64,000 nt of DNA from Bacteroides sp. (lineage in GTDB: Bacteria; Bacteroidota; Bacteroidia; Bacteroidales; Bacteroidaceae). The stretch lies in contig JALCME010000023.1 of assembly GCA_022648295.1 (NCBI GenBank), positions 19,279 through 83,278 on the forward strand. The letters run 5' to 3'. A program made the position numbers and the translations under genes. Position 1 is the stretch's first letter. The number at the start of each line of letters is the position of its first letter. This document shows, one piece after another, positions 9,501 to 18,000 of this stretch. The notes below the pieces were generated by a model that was not told where the DNA came from, did not search any database, and was given only the letters and a program-made list of their open reading frames with translations.

Positions 9501-9742
9501 AAATTCCCATCAATGTCGGTAATTACACCGTTGTTGGTTCCTTTTACTTTAACACTTGCACCGATTATCGGTTCATTGTTATTATCTACTATTCTCCCTT
9601 TTATTGCATTATTCTGCATGACTTTATGGGATTCATATACATTTGAGAATGTAAATTGAGGACTACCCACAAGGAAAGCAAATGCAATCATTGATGAGAG
9701 AAGAGTTCTTTTTTTGATGAAAAATAGAACATCTTTCTTCAT
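6554..9742 (-). CDS. SusC/RagA family TonB-dependent outer-membrane transporter (SusC1)
   Basis: 1062 residues from the preferred start 9742 (MKKDVLFFIKKR, followed by a hydrophobic signal sequence); the track start 9766 only adds eight residues. Order: signal peptide, carboxypeptidase-D-like beta-sandwich (IKGRIVDNNNEPIIGASV ... GNFSV), TonB-box region (LLDEVVVVGYGTQKK), plug with DASASIYGSKAAGGVILVQTK, 22-strand barrel ending in FTRTLTFGADITF. It lacks an N-terminal STN domain, so it cannot signal to a FecR-type anti-sigma factor in the classical manner, although an ECF sigma gene lies just 67 bp upstream. Its N-terminal 130 residues closely resemble SusC3, whose operon also begins with an ECF sigma gene, suggesting duplication of an ECF-susC module. 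Confidence 0.95.
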   Translation of the reverse strand: MKKDVLFFIKKRTLLSSMIAFAFLVGSPQFTFSNVYESHKVMQNNAIKGRIVDNNNEPIIGASVKVKGTNNGVITDIDGNFSVNTSFKSILVISYIGYKTQEVPVSGRNSLKITMIEDSELLDEVVVVGYGTQKKATMTGSVTVVDDKIMENKGTLSSPVQALQGQVPGVIITRSSAAPGDESWSMSLRGAVSKNSTSPLIIIDGVEYESVNELRLLNPSDIESINFLKDASASIYGSKAAGGVILVQTKKAKEGKTRVEYSGSISAKFVGLSPTQMNLDQWANAVIQARTNDGYTDSETWMKFAKLALANKGHYIDLDHSQNPIPTNFNDVADFVFFDTDWNNIMWGTASSNQHELSVSGGTDKSLYRLSLGYMYDGSNLRWGNNNNQRYNFRLSNTFKLTDAFSIESVVAYNRQDQVAPTQIGSALSTATQQPGFPSATANGKPYAWGTWGAPNWYCELGGDNKLKVSAINISETFKYALTKELNAVVTAGYNTSTAIRDKQSNAIDWYNYAGNRVVRTLPKQEESSYTKSSARTDFYSISGYMDWHHTFAEDHDLKVMIGSQYNLKEYDYASTLAKNILSSLETINGSGQISIDKAEKWHEAVMSYYGRLNYAYKSKYLFEGLARYDGSSKFRPKNRWAAFWGVSGGWRITEEAFMKNIKFINDLKLRLSYGNVGNQSGIDRYDGIQLYNFKSNSGALIGNNKASYIETNGKLISMDRTWERIHNYNIGLDFGLIDSHLTGTVELFMKKCNNMLIDITYPGVLGDAAPTTNKGKFKANGWEGNINWTDKIDKVSYHIGGTFTYATNELVDNGGDASKTNGVVSNREGYPLNSVFGLRYCGKIQTQEQLDKYKERDTANSTIGSISSLRLGDNMFEDVNHDGKLTEEDYVYLGTDDPKIQFSFNGGLEFEGIDFSFVLQGVGKRTILREGTWRVPMYAAYQNSTNQSVNNIWSSETPNAYYPSYTNNSSINNYNYQSSSWSVEDGSYLRLKNITLGYTLPTNWLAKTRVLSKIHVYVSGQDLWEHSNIHDGWDPEATRKVSTTSRYPFTRTLTFGADITF

Positions 9743-9809
9743 AAAATTACAATTTAAAATTAACATAATCTCTTTGTTGTCAAATTAGGATAAATATTTA
9801 GAGATAGTG

Positions 9810-10325
9810 CTATATGCACTTTTTGATATATTCACGTACTTCCTTTCGGCTGATAAATAAATGATTTTCGACTGTACGTTGCGAAAGATTTAGCGATGTA
9901 GCAATTTCTGATGATGTCTTGTTACCGAAACGGCTCATTGCATAAATTTTATGTCGTTGTGCAGGGAGTATGCTTAGTTTTCGCTTTTCAAGCATTAATA
10001 AGTCTTTTGCAATAATTTCGCTCTCTACATTATTCGTGTATTTTTCTGTACGATCATACAAATACGACGTTACTTCTTGCACTTTGTAATAATGGCGCAA
10101 GTAATCATTTACTAAATTACGGGCTATAGTGAAAATGAAAAAACGCACGGTGTCCTTGCGTAACATCTGTTTGTAGTCTATTAATCGAAGAAAGACGTCT
10201 TGCGTCAAGTCTTTAGCTTCCTCTTCCTTACTTATCTTATAATAGATATAGCGATAAATAGAATTGCGATATTCACAGTAAGAATCAGCTATTATTTGAG
10301 TGGATTTGATGAAGTTGTTTTCCAT
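9810..10325 (-). CDS. RNA polymerase sigma factor, ECF family (ECF1), no adjacent anti-sigma
   Basis: 171 residues from 10325 (MENNFIKS). The track start at 10358 falls inside the predicted -7 box, so the internal ATG is preferred; the paralogue ECF2 gives exactly the same length from its own MENN start. Region 2 is visible as KDLTQDVFLRL and FFIFTIARNLVNDYLR, region 4 as SSEIATSLNLSQRTVENHL. ECF factors direct RNA polymerase to specific promoters. Most Bacteroides PUL ECF factors are paired with a FecR-like anti-sigma protein; none is encoded here, and the SusC that follows lacks an STN domain. The gene leads the operon ECF1-SusC1-SusD1-Big2-lyase, so its expression is likely controlled at its promoter by the tandem operators described at 10399-10502. 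Confidence 0.93.
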   Translation of the reverse strand: MENNFIKSTQIIADSYCEYRNSIYRYIYYKISKEEEAKDLTQDVFLRLIDYKQMLRKDTVRFFIFTIARNLVNDYLRHYYKVQEVTSYLYDRTEKYTNNVESEIIAKDLLMLEKRKLSILPAQRHKIYAMSRFGNKTSSEIATSLNLSQRTVENHLFISRKEVREYIKKCI

Positions 10326-10355
10326 ATCGTTGTTTTTTATGGTATTTTCTGAAAG

Positions 10356-10363
10356 CAAATATA
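10356..10363 (-). promoter_or_regulatory. -7 promoter element of the ECF1-SusC1 operon
   Basis: TATATTTG on the minus strand matches the TAnnTTTG consensus; a TTTG lies 24 bp upstream of it. This places transcription start near 10349 and makes 10325 the usable start codon. Confidence 0.65.
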
Positions 10364-10398
10364 GAAATGATAGTGCGGAATATTTCTCAAATGAATCC

Positions 10399-10418
10399 TA
10401 AATGAATCTCATCTCATT
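10399..10418. promoter_or_regulatory. Proximal operator of the ECF1 promoter, shared with SusC2
   Basis: Plus strand TAAATGAATCTCATCTCATT; 19 of 20 positions match 18342-18361. The AATCTCATCTCATT core begins 41 bp upstream of the -7 box at both promoters. It contains a CTCAT direct repeat (CTCATCTCAT), as expected for an AraC-type DNA-binding domain. Confidence 0.65.
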
Positions 10419-10486
10419 TGCATAGAATAGTATTATCATAATATTCTGATATATAATAATATACGATAATATATTTTGGATTTCAT

Positions 10487-10502
10487 ATAATAATTTGAGA
10501 CT
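10487..10502. promoter_or_regulatory. Distal operator of the ECF1 promoter (site A)
   Basis: Plus strand ATAATAATTTGAGACT; 14 of 16 positions are identical in all three sites (A here, B at 18431-18446, C at 32511-32526). Distance to the proximal operator is 77 bp, against 78 bp at SusC2. Confidence 0.6.
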
Positions 10503-10533
10503 ATATTGAACGTTTTATTCTGCTTAAAGAAGT

Positions 10534-10570
10534 AATGCCTGTAAAATCACGTTTCGATTTTGCAGGCATT
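10534..10570 (-). terminator. Terminator of the SusC2 operon
   Basis: AATGCCTGTAAAATC / GATTTTGCAGGCATT, a 15-bp stem with one G-U and a 7-nt loop, 31 bp downstream of the last gene of the operon. The run after the stem on the minus strand (ACTTCTTTAAG) is only moderately T-rich. Confidence 0.6.
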
Positions 10571-10600
10571 ATAATGTATTACAGTCCTATATTCAGAAAG

Positions 10601-11725
10601 CTAATTTGCGGGTCTGCCGCTTACTTTTATCTCCGAAAGGCTAGCGAATGGCTCTCTGTAACTTTCGGTTATCACGCACTTTAGAAATTTAGCATTTAGT
10701 GGATCTTTAAGTGCCAGAGTTAGGCCATTTGGGGATGCCGTCTTTTGATATTCAAGTGTACCAACCAAATTGAAACTTTCTCCATCAGCACTAAGATATA
10801 TTTCAACTTTCTTACAGTCTGTATTATCTTTACGTTTATATATACTTACTTCGGTTATTACATATTCTTTTTTCATATCGACTAAAACCCAGTGGGGAAG
10901 TGGTTCATTTGGACTCCAGCTACTGTGCCAGTATGTGTCGAAATTATTATCGAGAACTACTTGTGCCTTTCCACCGTCATTCTTATGCGTTGCATCGCTT
11001 GATGCTGTGGCTATCCAATCGGAACGATCCAATACAAATCCCGATGGTAAAGTCATAGTATACGGGGTAAGTGTTTCGAAGACGTCAATGCTATTTTCTA
11101 CAGGACGATAAAGCGTTGTATAACTGATTTGGCTCCCTAACTGTGCATCGTGCAAAGTCGTTTCCATTTCATCGGCGACGACAAAGTAAGTGACTTGCTC
11201 TCCTCTCTTATTGGTGTAATGAAGGTTTACGCCTACGCAATTATCCATACTATTCCACTTAATAATGAGATTCGTATCGTCCAAAGCTTCTATGCTGGAA
11301 ACTTTACGTTCTCCGAGATTAGATATATAAGTTGAACCGTAAATAGTCTGGGACTTTTCTGTTTTCAATGAAGAATTTCCATACATATCTCTTGTGTAGG
11401 CCGTAAAAACGAGACTTTCCTCCGGTAGGTTAGGTATTATAGTTTTCATCCACTGTTCTCCGGCCTTTTCAATAGGCACTACTATAGAATCTCCTTTTCC
11501 CCATTTTATGACACAATCCTTCAATTTAGGGTCTGCATCCAGTTTCCATCTAACTTCCGCCCTGCAATTGCCTGGAAGAATAGTAAGAGAATCGGCAATC
11601 CCGATGTATATCTGTTCACCCTGATCCAGATATTTTTGATAAATCTCTGACATATCGCCGCATGAAGTTCCGGCAATAGTTGCAAATAGAGCCAACCCCC
11701 AACCTATTATTTTATTTGTTTTCAT
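10601..11725 (-). CDS. Lipoprotein with DUF4998-like N-terminus and F5/8 type C (discoidin) domain
   Basis: 374 residues, lipobox IAGTSC. The N-terminal ~220 residues, starting GDMSEIYQKYLDQGEQIYIG, resemble DUF4998, a module commonly found in Bacteroidota PUL lipoproteins. Residues ~235-370 form a discoidin/CBM32-like domain: SDATHKNDGGKAQVVLDNNFDTYWHSSW, HWVLVDM and the C-terminal SLSEIKVSG. The discoidin fold typically binds terminal galactose, GlcNAc or related sugars, so this is a likely surface glycan-binding protein. No catalytic motif. Last gene of the SusC2-SusD2 operon, 25 bp after the preceding lipoprotein, followed by a terminator. DUF number is from memory and needs a profile search. 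Confidence 0.75.
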   Translation of the reverse strand: MKTNKIIGWGLALFATIAGTSCGDMSEIYQKYLDQGEQIYIGIADSLTILPGNCRAEVRWKLDADPKLKDCVIKWGKGDSIVVPIEKAGEQWMKTIIPNLPEESLVFTAYTRDMYGNSSLKTEKSQTIYGSTYISNLGERKVSSIEALDDTNLIIKWNSMDNCVGVNLHYTNKRGEQVTYFVVADEMETTLHDAQLGSQISYTTLYRPVENSIDVFETLTPYTMTLPSGFVLDRSDWIATASSDATHKNDGGKAQVVLDNNFDTYWHSSWSPNEPLPHWVLVDMKKEYVITEVSIYKRKDNTDCKKVEIYLSADGESFNLVGTLEYQKTASPNGLTLALKDPLNAKFLKCVITESYREPFASLSEIKVSGRPAN

Positions 11726-11750
11726 ATTTATGCCAATTTATTATTTCTAT

Positions 11751-12989
11751 TCATTTGTCGTCTGTAATCTTTCCATAAAAGGCCAGCTCATTACAGTTAA
11801 ACAGATCACCACCACCCCATGTTTCATCAATGGTGAAGCGTATGTAACGCATAGCAGGGAGATCTTCAGAGAAGATGAAGTCATGTCCTAAATAAGCATA
11901 TTCCTTATCAAGCTCAGTTACATTCGGATTGTCAAATCCGGAAGGTTTTTCCGTACGGCAAGTCATCAATAGCGTCCAATTTTCAGTATCATTCCGAAAT
12001 CCTTCTTTCCAATATTCCTGATCATCAATTGTATGTTTAGAATAAATCAGATCTGGGGCTTCTGCACGACCATACACCCTCCAACGCTTGGGATTGTTCT
12101 GTGTATAGGGCCAGCCTCCTCCACGCTGCCAAAGCATATAACGCGTCAATTCCACTTTATGTCCTAAATCAATGGTAAAGTATACTCCATGACCGGAACC
12201 GTTAGTACGTACATGCCATCCATTATTATCTACGCCAGTGACGTCATCGAACATTTTTCCCCAAGCCCAATTTCCTCCAAGCTCAGTGTTATTATCTTCG
12301 GTCAACAATATTCTCTTATATCCGGCTTTAGGAATTAGTTGTTCAAAGCGAGGAGTAAATACACCGGAAACCGTATCCGAATAATTATCCCAACGGTCTT
12401 TCACTATTGCGGCAAAACGACGTTCTTTATCGTCAAATCCGCGTAAACTGAAAGTACCCACAGCAGCATCACTTGCCAATACTTCAACTAATTGCAATTG
12501 ACCTTCATCATCAGCGGCATAAAGTTGTAAGTTTATAATCGTATTCAATTGATTTTTCCATTGAATATCAATACCGCCTATACCACGATTCAGTTTTATT
12601 GACCTGCTGATTGCATAAACCGGATTCTCTTCGGGTTTAATCACGACAGTAACCGGTTCTGAATAATTGTTACTGCGATCTACACTATAAAGCTGTACGC
12701 TATGTTCATTTTCATCTCCGAAACCTCCAATTATAAGCTTCGATTCATAACAGGAAGCTTTGACATTACGCACGACTCCTTTTTGTTCATAACGAGCCTC
12801 TACAAATAATAAATCTTCATCAAGAGGTAAGTCATAGGACAGCTGTGCACCTCCAGGAATATTCTTTATCACTACATTTTCCACCTTGTCCGGGGATTTG
12901 CTGTCGGTAGGTACCTGTCCCACTCTATCTTCACCACAAGACTGTAACAGACCTGCAAATAACAGCAGACAAAATATATTTTTTATCAT
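11751..12989 (-). CDS. DUF4959/DUF5126/DUF5000-like discoidin-fold lipoprotein
   Basis: 412 residues from the start at 12989 (MIKNIFCLLLFAGLLQSC), which gives a proper lipoprotein signal. The track start at 13181 would place 64 extra residues overlapping the end of SusD2 and is rejected. Three modules are apparent: an N-terminal fibronectin-like region (KVENVVIKNIPGGAQLSYDLP), a second similar region (RGIGGIDIQWKN), and a C-terminal jelly-roll (ELGGNWAWGKMFDDVTG ... HGVYFTIDLGHKVELTRYMLWQRGGG ... CNELAFYGK) of the discoidin type. The order matches the DUF4959-DUF5126-DUF5000 proteins often found after SusD. Probably a surface glycan-binding protein working with SusC2/SusD2. Function is inferred from position and fold, not from a catalytic motif. 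Confidence 0.75.
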   Translation of the reverse strand: MIKNIFCLLLFAGLLQSCGEDRVGQVPTDSKSPDKVENVVIKNIPGGAQLSYDLPLDEDLLFVEARYEQKGVVRNVKASCYESKLIIGGFGDENEHSVQLYSVDRSNNYSEPVTVVIKPEENPVYAISRSIKLNRGIGGIDIQWKNQLNTIINLQLYAADDEGQLQLVEVLASDAAVGTFSLRGFDDKERRFAAIVKDRWDNYSDTVSGVFTPRFEQLIPKAGYKRILLTEDNNTELGGNWAWGKMFDDVTGVDNNGWHVRTNGSGHGVYFTIDLGHKVELTRYMLWQRGGGWPYTQNNPKRWRVYGRAEAPDLIYSKHTIDDQEYWKEGFRNDTENWTLLMTCRTEKPSGFDNPNVTELDKEYAYLGHDFIFSEDLPAMRYIRFTIDETWGGGDLFNCNELAFYGKITDDK

Positions 12990-13033
12990 AGCATTTATTT
13001 TTTTAATTGTTATTCTATATATATCTTCCAATA

Positions 13034-14962
13034 TCACCATCCGGGATTTTGTATCAAATTGGCATTTTGATCCAAGGAAGATTGTTTGATCGGCCATAGG
13101 TAATTCTTTCTGCCAAAAGAGGTATTCAATACTGTACGGATCTGATAGTAATCCTCTGGACTCAGTCCATTGACATTCCATCCTCTGAAAGGTTGGTTAA
13201 CATACTGTTCTAGAGTCTTCCAACGACGCATATCCCAAAAGCGTTGTCCTTCAAACGCCAATTCTATTAAACGTTCACGATGGATTATATCCAGCAAACC
13301 GGTTTTATTTTTAGGTTTATCAGGATTAGTGGAATATTGTTCCCAGCTCTCTATTACACCCTTCAGCGATGCTCTTTCACGTATGGCGTCAATATAAGCA
13401 TATACCTCTGGATTTACGTCTTCTGAATATTCTGTTAGTGTTTCAGCATACAACAAGTAAAGATCTGCTAAACGAATGATAGGTAAATGATAAGTAGCTG
13501 TACTGAAGCTTTGAGGACTACTGAAAGCAGATTCCCAATGCACAAGTTTAACGGGGAAATATCCGGTCAAAGAGTAGCATTCCGAGCTGCGCTTGCCTCC
13601 ATACTCCGTGTAACGTGCCTTTATGTAATGTGGTATATTTTCAGTGTTAGTGGCCACATCGTTTAGGATCCCTGCACCGTAGAGGATACTGCGGTCAAAG
13701 GCGATAGAGGCATAAAAGCGAACTTCACGATCGAAATTTACACCGGCGGTTTTCTCTCCTTCCTTTATATAAAAACGATCTTCACTGGTTGCTTGTCTTA
13801 TTTTATACCTACTTGCATAATCGTACAATTTGTCTTCGTTGATAGGCACGCCGTGATTAGAATAAAACTCTTCAACGACATTCAAAGGGATGGCCATCTC
13901 TGAGCTGATAGTATTAGAAAACTGACTGCTAACCGATGGCATGGCCGACCTTTGTATGTGATCTGCTTTAGAAGCAGCCCCCCAAATTATTTCCTGGTTG
14001 TAATTATCGGTTACGGATCCACGGACATCCATCTTTTTAACGGTAGAATCATTCAGATTACGCAAGTTTACAAATTTATAAAGTTTATGCCCATTGGATT
14101 CTGCCGACTGGATTGCTTCCAGAGTTGCATCTGCCGCACGTTTCCATTTTTCTTTGTCATATTCTTGAGGAAAAAGTTTCATGCCACGGTTGTCAGTCAG
14201 GTCTTTATAATCTGCATTACCGTTAAACAAAGGACTAGCGGCCAATGTCAGCACTTTAGCCTTTACTGCAAGGGCGATAGGCTTTGTAATGCGTCCCATT
14301 TCATTCAATTGGTTATCAATCACTTCTGGCAGATCTACTGTCGCCGCATCCAGTTCAGAAACAATGTAATTTACAACGTCGTCTACCGGATCACGATATA
14401 CTCTTACCTTTTCAGGATCAGCATCCACCGGAAGATTTTTGTCGGTTATAGGTATTGGACCATACATCTGGAAAAGCCAGTAATGGTAGTAAGCTTTCAA
14501 GAACCGCACTTCCGCAATCCAACGTTTCTTTTCACTTTCCGTCAAATCAATTGGTTTATCAACATTCTCAAGAAAAATATTGCAATTACGTATACCTATA
14601 AAAAGGTTTTTCCCATTTCTTGATCCGTCCCAATAATTATTATAGGGGTCGTTAGAGTTTTGCTGTCCTGCCAATATACGATAAGCAGGAACTACGATAT
14701 CCGACCAATCGGAAGCATGCCATAGATAACCGGAATTCAAACAGACAGCTTCGCCACCGGCAAAAAAAGCGGGATTACTGGTATCATCCTCATGCCCAGG
14801 TAGTGAACTATAACAAGTAAAAAGGAAACTCTCCGCATTAGTTCTGTCTGCAAAGATATGATCGAGGGTTGGTGTATTATCAGGCACTACATCCAAATAA
14901 TCCGAACAGGAGCATAATGTTATAACTCCTATAACATATATTATATTTTTTAATTTCATCAT
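13034..14962 (-). CDS. RagB/SusD family outer-membrane lipoprotein (SusD2)
   Basis: 642 residues, lipobox VITLCSC (lipidated Cys in LCSCSDYLDV). SusD hallmarks: DYLDVVPDNTPTLDHIF at the mature N-terminus, EVRFLKAYYHYWLFQMYGPIPI, the HRERLIELAFEGQRFWDMRRWK motif and the closing YLWPIKQSSLDQNANLIQNPGW. It is larger than SusD1 and SusD4, mostly through a longer central region. It starts 43 bp after SusC2 and is followed by two discoidin-like lipoproteins. The operon has no degradative enzyme of its own, so the glycan must be processed by enzymes encoded elsewhere, possibly by the neighbouring loci controlled by the same operators. Confidence 0.95.
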   Translation of the reverse strand: MMKLKNIIYVIGVITLCSCSDYLDVVPDNTPTLDHIFADRTNAESFLFTCYSSLPGHEDDTSNPAFFAGGEAVCLNSGYLWHASDWSDIVVPAYRILAGQQNSNDPYNNYWDGSRNGKNLFIGIRNCNIFLENVDKPIDLTESEKKRWIAEVRFLKAYYHYWLFQMYGPIPITDKNLPVDADPEKVRVYRDPVDDVVNYIVSELDAATVDLPEVIDNQLNEMGRITKPIALAVKAKVLTLAASPLFNGNADYKDLTDNRGMKLFPQEYDKEKWKRAADATLEAIQSAESNGHKLYKFVNLRNLNDSTVKKMDVRGSVTDNYNQEIIWGAASKADHIQRSAMPSVSSQFSNTISSEMAIPLNVVEEFYSNHGVPINEDKLYDYASRYKIRQATSEDRFYIKEGEKTAGVNFDREVRFYASIAFDRSILYGAGILNDVATNTENIPHYIKARYTEYGGKRSSECYSLTGYFPVKLVHWESAFSSPQSFSTATYHLPIIRLADLYLLYAETLTEYSEDVNPEVYAYIDAIRERASLKGVIESWEQYSTNPDKPKNKTGLLDIIHRERLIELAFEGQRFWDMRRWKTLEQYVNQPFRGWNVNGLSPEDYYQIRTVLNTSFGRKNYLWPIKQSSLDQNANLIQNPGW

Positions 14963-15005
14963 TTTGTATTTTATTAAATGATTATCTAAATCTTAGGTTC
15001 ACATA

Positions 15006-18000
15006 TCAAAAGTCTATATTAAGACCTAAGTTGAATACTCTCTGCAGAGGATATCCCATACCTTTAGCTCCCATTTCTGGATCCCATAACTTGAACTTAC
15101 TAAAGCATAATAAATTAGTTCCGCTTAAATAGATACGCAAGTTCGATACACGGACTTTTTTGAGCAGATTTTTAGGTAATGAATATCCAATTTCAAGTGA
15201 TTTTAAACGTATAAAGCTGCCATCACGCATCCACCAAGTACTCTTCTGTGTATTATTTTTATTTTCCGTATTTGATAAACGAGGCCAGAAAGCATATAGA
15301 TCCCTGTTGTCTTCAGACCAGTGACTGTTCGCAATGATTTGTAGTAATTGGCCACCACCATTATTCTGAATAAACGGTGCAATGGACTGTTGATCTGTAA
15401 TTTTACTATAATCGTTCAACCAGAATGAAGACTTTGCTGAACCTTGAAAGAAGATAGAAAAATCTATATTCTTATATCCTGTAGAGAAACCGAAACCATA
15501 GTTAATTTCTGGAGTAGTAGGATATCCGATAGGCACTTTATCACGATCATCAATAAGTCCGTCTTTATTGATATCCTTATACTTGATATCTCCGGCCTGA
15601 TAGTCTCCGAACATTTGTTTGGGCGAATTTTTTATTTCTTCTTCGCTGACAAAAAGACGCTCGGCTATCAATCCCCATTGTTGACTCAATTTTTGATTAA
15701 TATGACGCCGCCAGGGAGTGTCATTATAAGCTGGTTCTTCAAACACTTTATACTCACTGGAGGCGTACGTAAATGTTCCTCGCGCAGTCAACCACCAATC
15801 TTTACTAAAGGAATGTTGATAGTCCAGTGAAATATCAATACCTTGTCCGAAAGCCTCTCCAATATTAGCATTGGGGGTTGCTGTAAGTCCCATTGTAGTT
15901 GGAATATCCGAACGAGTCTGAAGAATATTTTTACGATTTTCACGGAAATAGTCTACCTGAATTTCCAAATCTTCAAAAAGCCCTAATTCCAATCCATAAT
16001 TTTGTTTATAAGCGGTCTCCCAAGTAATATAAGGATCGGCATAACGAGAAATCTTAACTCCTTTTACCGTATATCCGTTTTCCGTACCAAAACTATACTG
16101 CCAGCTTGAATTTTGAGGCTCAATCTGAGACAGATAGAAGAAACGATCTTTATCATTGCCAATCTGATCATTACCCACCATGCCATAAGTTGCTTTCAGT
16201 TTCAACTTGCTAATGACTTTTTTCAAGTTGCCTTTCCAAAACGGCTCGTTGGATACTAACCATCCCAAACCGCCTGAAGGGAAGAAGCCGAAACGTTCAT
16301 CTTTAGAAAAACGCTCTGATCCATTATACCCAAAGTTGAACTCAGCAAAATAACGCAAATCATAATTATAAGTGAAACGTCCTGAAAGTCCTAAATTACG
16401 TTTGGGTAATGAGAGTTGCAGACTCTCGGCATTCCCGTTCTTATAATCTCTCATCTGATATACTAGCAAACCACTTGTTCCATGTTTATCAAAAGTGCGA
16501 TCGTAAGACAGGGCGGCTTCCATATACATAGTACTGTTTATGTTTTTGCTTCCATTCTCAAAGCTCAGGAATTCTTGCCCGTCGGTATTAATGGGAGCTA
16601 ATGTATAGACATCTTTCAGCCGATCATAGGTAGCCACCTGATAATAATATGGCTTCATTTGACGTTTCGTCTCAAAATAGGCATATCGTGATGTATTCAT
16701 CATTGCACGGAGTGCCAATCCTTTGGTTATGAAATTCAGTTTCTGTTTCAACTCTACTTGCGCCATCATTAATGATGTTGAATATTCCTTATATCCTTTC
16801 GTCATATCGGCATAAGGATTCACTGCATCTCCGGTAGCGGTATTGCCGTATAAAATGTGCTTGGCATAGCGATAGGTCTCGTCTGGCAAATAATATGCAG
16901 GAAAAGCAACTGGAGTACTTTGCATTACTTTCTGATACAATGCGTCTCCACCATCCAACGGACCTGAATAGTCATCAAAGGTAGCGTGTAAACGCACAAT
17001 AGCCTCAGTAGTAGGGGTCACATTTATATTGACATTTGAACGTAGTAAATAACGTTTCAGATTAATGTTGTTATTATAGCTATTACGTTTGTCAACTTTG
17101 AGTACACCGTTATCATTAGTAAAAGAGCCTGCAACATAGTAACGTGCTATTTTTCCACCACCGCTAAGGTTAAGATTGATGCGTTGATTGGCTGTGACAT
17201 CTTTAAATAACATATTCATCCAATCTACAGTAGGATAGACATAAGAGTTAGCACCATCCTGACGCATGGCAATGTCCTTGCTGGAATAAGGAGCTGAACC
17301 AAGAGGATCACGCGTCAAAGTCGCTTCATTAGCTAATTTCATAAAAGTTATGGGATCTGCCAACTTTAGGTTTTTTGTAGGCGAAGAAAAAGAGTTTTCA
17401 ATGCGTATTGAAAGCTTAGCCTTACCCTCTTTGCCTTCTTTCGTTGTTACCAAGATCACACCATTGGCACCGCGTGCACCGTAAAGAGCAGTAGCGGTGG
17501 CATCTTTCATCAAGGAGAATGAAGCGATATCGTCAGTATTCAAACGGGATAAGTCATCGGCGGTCAGCTCTACACCATCAATTAGAATCAATGGATCACG
17601 GGCTTCTTCTGAGAAAGTAGTAATACCACGGATAAAAAAGCTTGCATTATTCTTACCGGGTTCACCACTAAGTTGATAAGATATTAAACCAGCCATTCTT
17701 CCTGCTAATGCAGTGGTCAGATTGCTGCTGGGTACTTTTAATTCTCCAACTTTTACTGTCGTTACCGAAGCCAATACACTTTCCTTTTTCTGTTTAGCAA
17801 ATGCAACGACTGTCACTTCATCTAACTCATCGGTCTTCGGAACTAATTCGATATTTATACTTTTTTTATCTCCCACTGTGACTGTTTTAGTTTCCATACC
17901 TATATATGATACAACTAATTTGTCGGTAGGTGAGACATCAATAGAGAATTTTCCATCAATATCCGTAATTACTCCTCCTTGTTTACCGGCAATTTGAATA

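Noticed and set aside
10326-10358. Upstream start of ECF1
   Set aside because: The ATG at 10358 lies inside the -7 box; the paralogue supports the MENN start at 10325.
12990-13181. N-terminal extension of the DUF4959-type lipoprotein in the ORF track
   Set aside because: It overlaps the SusD2 end and would hide the lipoprotein signal; the start at 12989 gives a proper lipobox.
13952-14623. 223-codon ORF on the plus strand
   Set aside because: It lies wholly inside SusD2 on the opposite strand, has no family motif and no ribosome-binding site; the SusD2 frame is fully conserved.
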